Origin: Undaria pinnatifida
Lineage: Eukaryota > Sar > Phaeophyceae > Laminariales > Alariaceae
Direction of reading: 5' to 3'
Length of the DNA: 64,000 nt
NCBI GenBank assembly: GCA_012845835.1
Contig: JABAKD010000009.1
Location: 125,324 to 189,323 of the forward strand
Part shown: in pieces, positions 63,851 to 64,000 of the stretch
Layout of the letters: the number at the start of each line of letters is the position of its first letter
Position numbering within the stretch: the stretch's first letter is position 1
Notes under the pieces: generated by a model
Database searches by the model: none
The model's input: the letters and a program-made list of their open reading frames with translations, nothing else
What the model was told of the DNA's origin: nothing
Made by a program: the position numbers and the translations under genes

Positions 63851-64000
63851 GAACAAATACCGGGCTCCCCGGGAACTGCAACAAACGTATACGTCCGTAC
63901 CCCCGGTATGCCGCCACAGTCTTATAGGAGTCACACAAGGTCCGGGTAAGGGTATGACGGTCTTTCAGAAGTCGTAGAAGTTCCGGGTAAGTGTACAGAA
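63850..64000 (+). repeat. Degenerate tandem repeat at window end
   Basis: Words like GTCCGGGTAAGGGTATGACGG and GTTCCGGGTAAGTGTACAGAA match the core of the array at 62.0-62.3 kb and continue beyond the window. Confidence 0.55.

Noticed and set aside
5000-64000. CRISPR array or phage-type defence locus
   Set aside because: No regularly spaced direct repeats with unique spacers and no associated proteins; repeats present are transposon pieces and simple sequence.

Overview
This window is eukaryotic nuclear DNA and is almost entirely mobile-element sequence. Evidence for a eukaryote: Ty3/gypsy, Ty1/copia and LINE pol genes, SINEs with pol III box A/B promoters, small terminal-inverted-repeat elements, long homopolymer tracts, and one probable spliced host gene with good GT..AG junctions. 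There are no bacterial operons, rRNA genes or CRISPR arrays. My best lineage guess is a stramenopile, most likely a brown alga. It rests on the general look of the gypsy and copia pol proteins and on a secreted beta-helix protein with PMP-type repeats; no search could be run, so it remains an inference.

Layout. 1-3,090: nothing recognisable apart from a 36-bp duplication and a 31-base G run. 3,090-11,440: a dense mosaic of dispersed repeats: a very abundant G/C-tract-rich terminal-inverted-repeat family (here TIR-B), a tRNA-derived SINE, 5'-truncated LINE tails, and two further unclassified repeats. One retroposon sits inside another repeat with its target duplication still visible. 11,784-15,560: the 3' half of a chromodomain-bearing Ty3/gypsy element on the minus strand, with its 3' LTR. 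16,820-17,640: TIR-B. 18,740-23,420: a heavily decayed Ty1/copia element, minus strand. 24,293-25,527: the 3' end and LTR of a gypsy relative, plus strand. 26,425-29,810: TIR-B copies. 30,581-33,590: a LINE, minus strand, interrupted by a 246-bp terminal-inverted-repeat element whose removal restores the reading frame. 34,765-36,870: LINE tail, SINEs and another repeat. 37,426-38,885: a compact two-LTR derivative of the gypsy family that keeps LTRs, primer binding site and 3' region but has lost gag-pol. 39,243-42,830: TIR-B copies, two with both ends. 43,600-43,844: a second copy of the 246-bp element. 44,580-52,100: TIR-B pieces and an unclassified GC-richer repeat. 52,456-55,830: the only convincing host gene, encoding a secreted beta-helix protein. 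56,450-61,256: TIR-B, a 268-bp MITE with subterminal palindromes, and a degenerate two-LTR element. 61,960 to the end: degenerate tandem repeats and a LINE tail.

How the parts relate. The gypsy element, the LTR-only derivative at 37.4-38.9 kb, the degenerate pair at 60.4-61.3 kb and the fragment at 24.3-25.5 kb share LTR and 3' sequences and form one autonomous/non-autonomous family. The LINE at 30.6-33.6 kb explains at least four orphan repeats elsewhere in the window, which are truncated copies of its 3' UTR. Pairs of copies give empty-site comparisons that define insertion boundaries for a SINE and a small retroposon. Stretches where I see no gene are listed as such.
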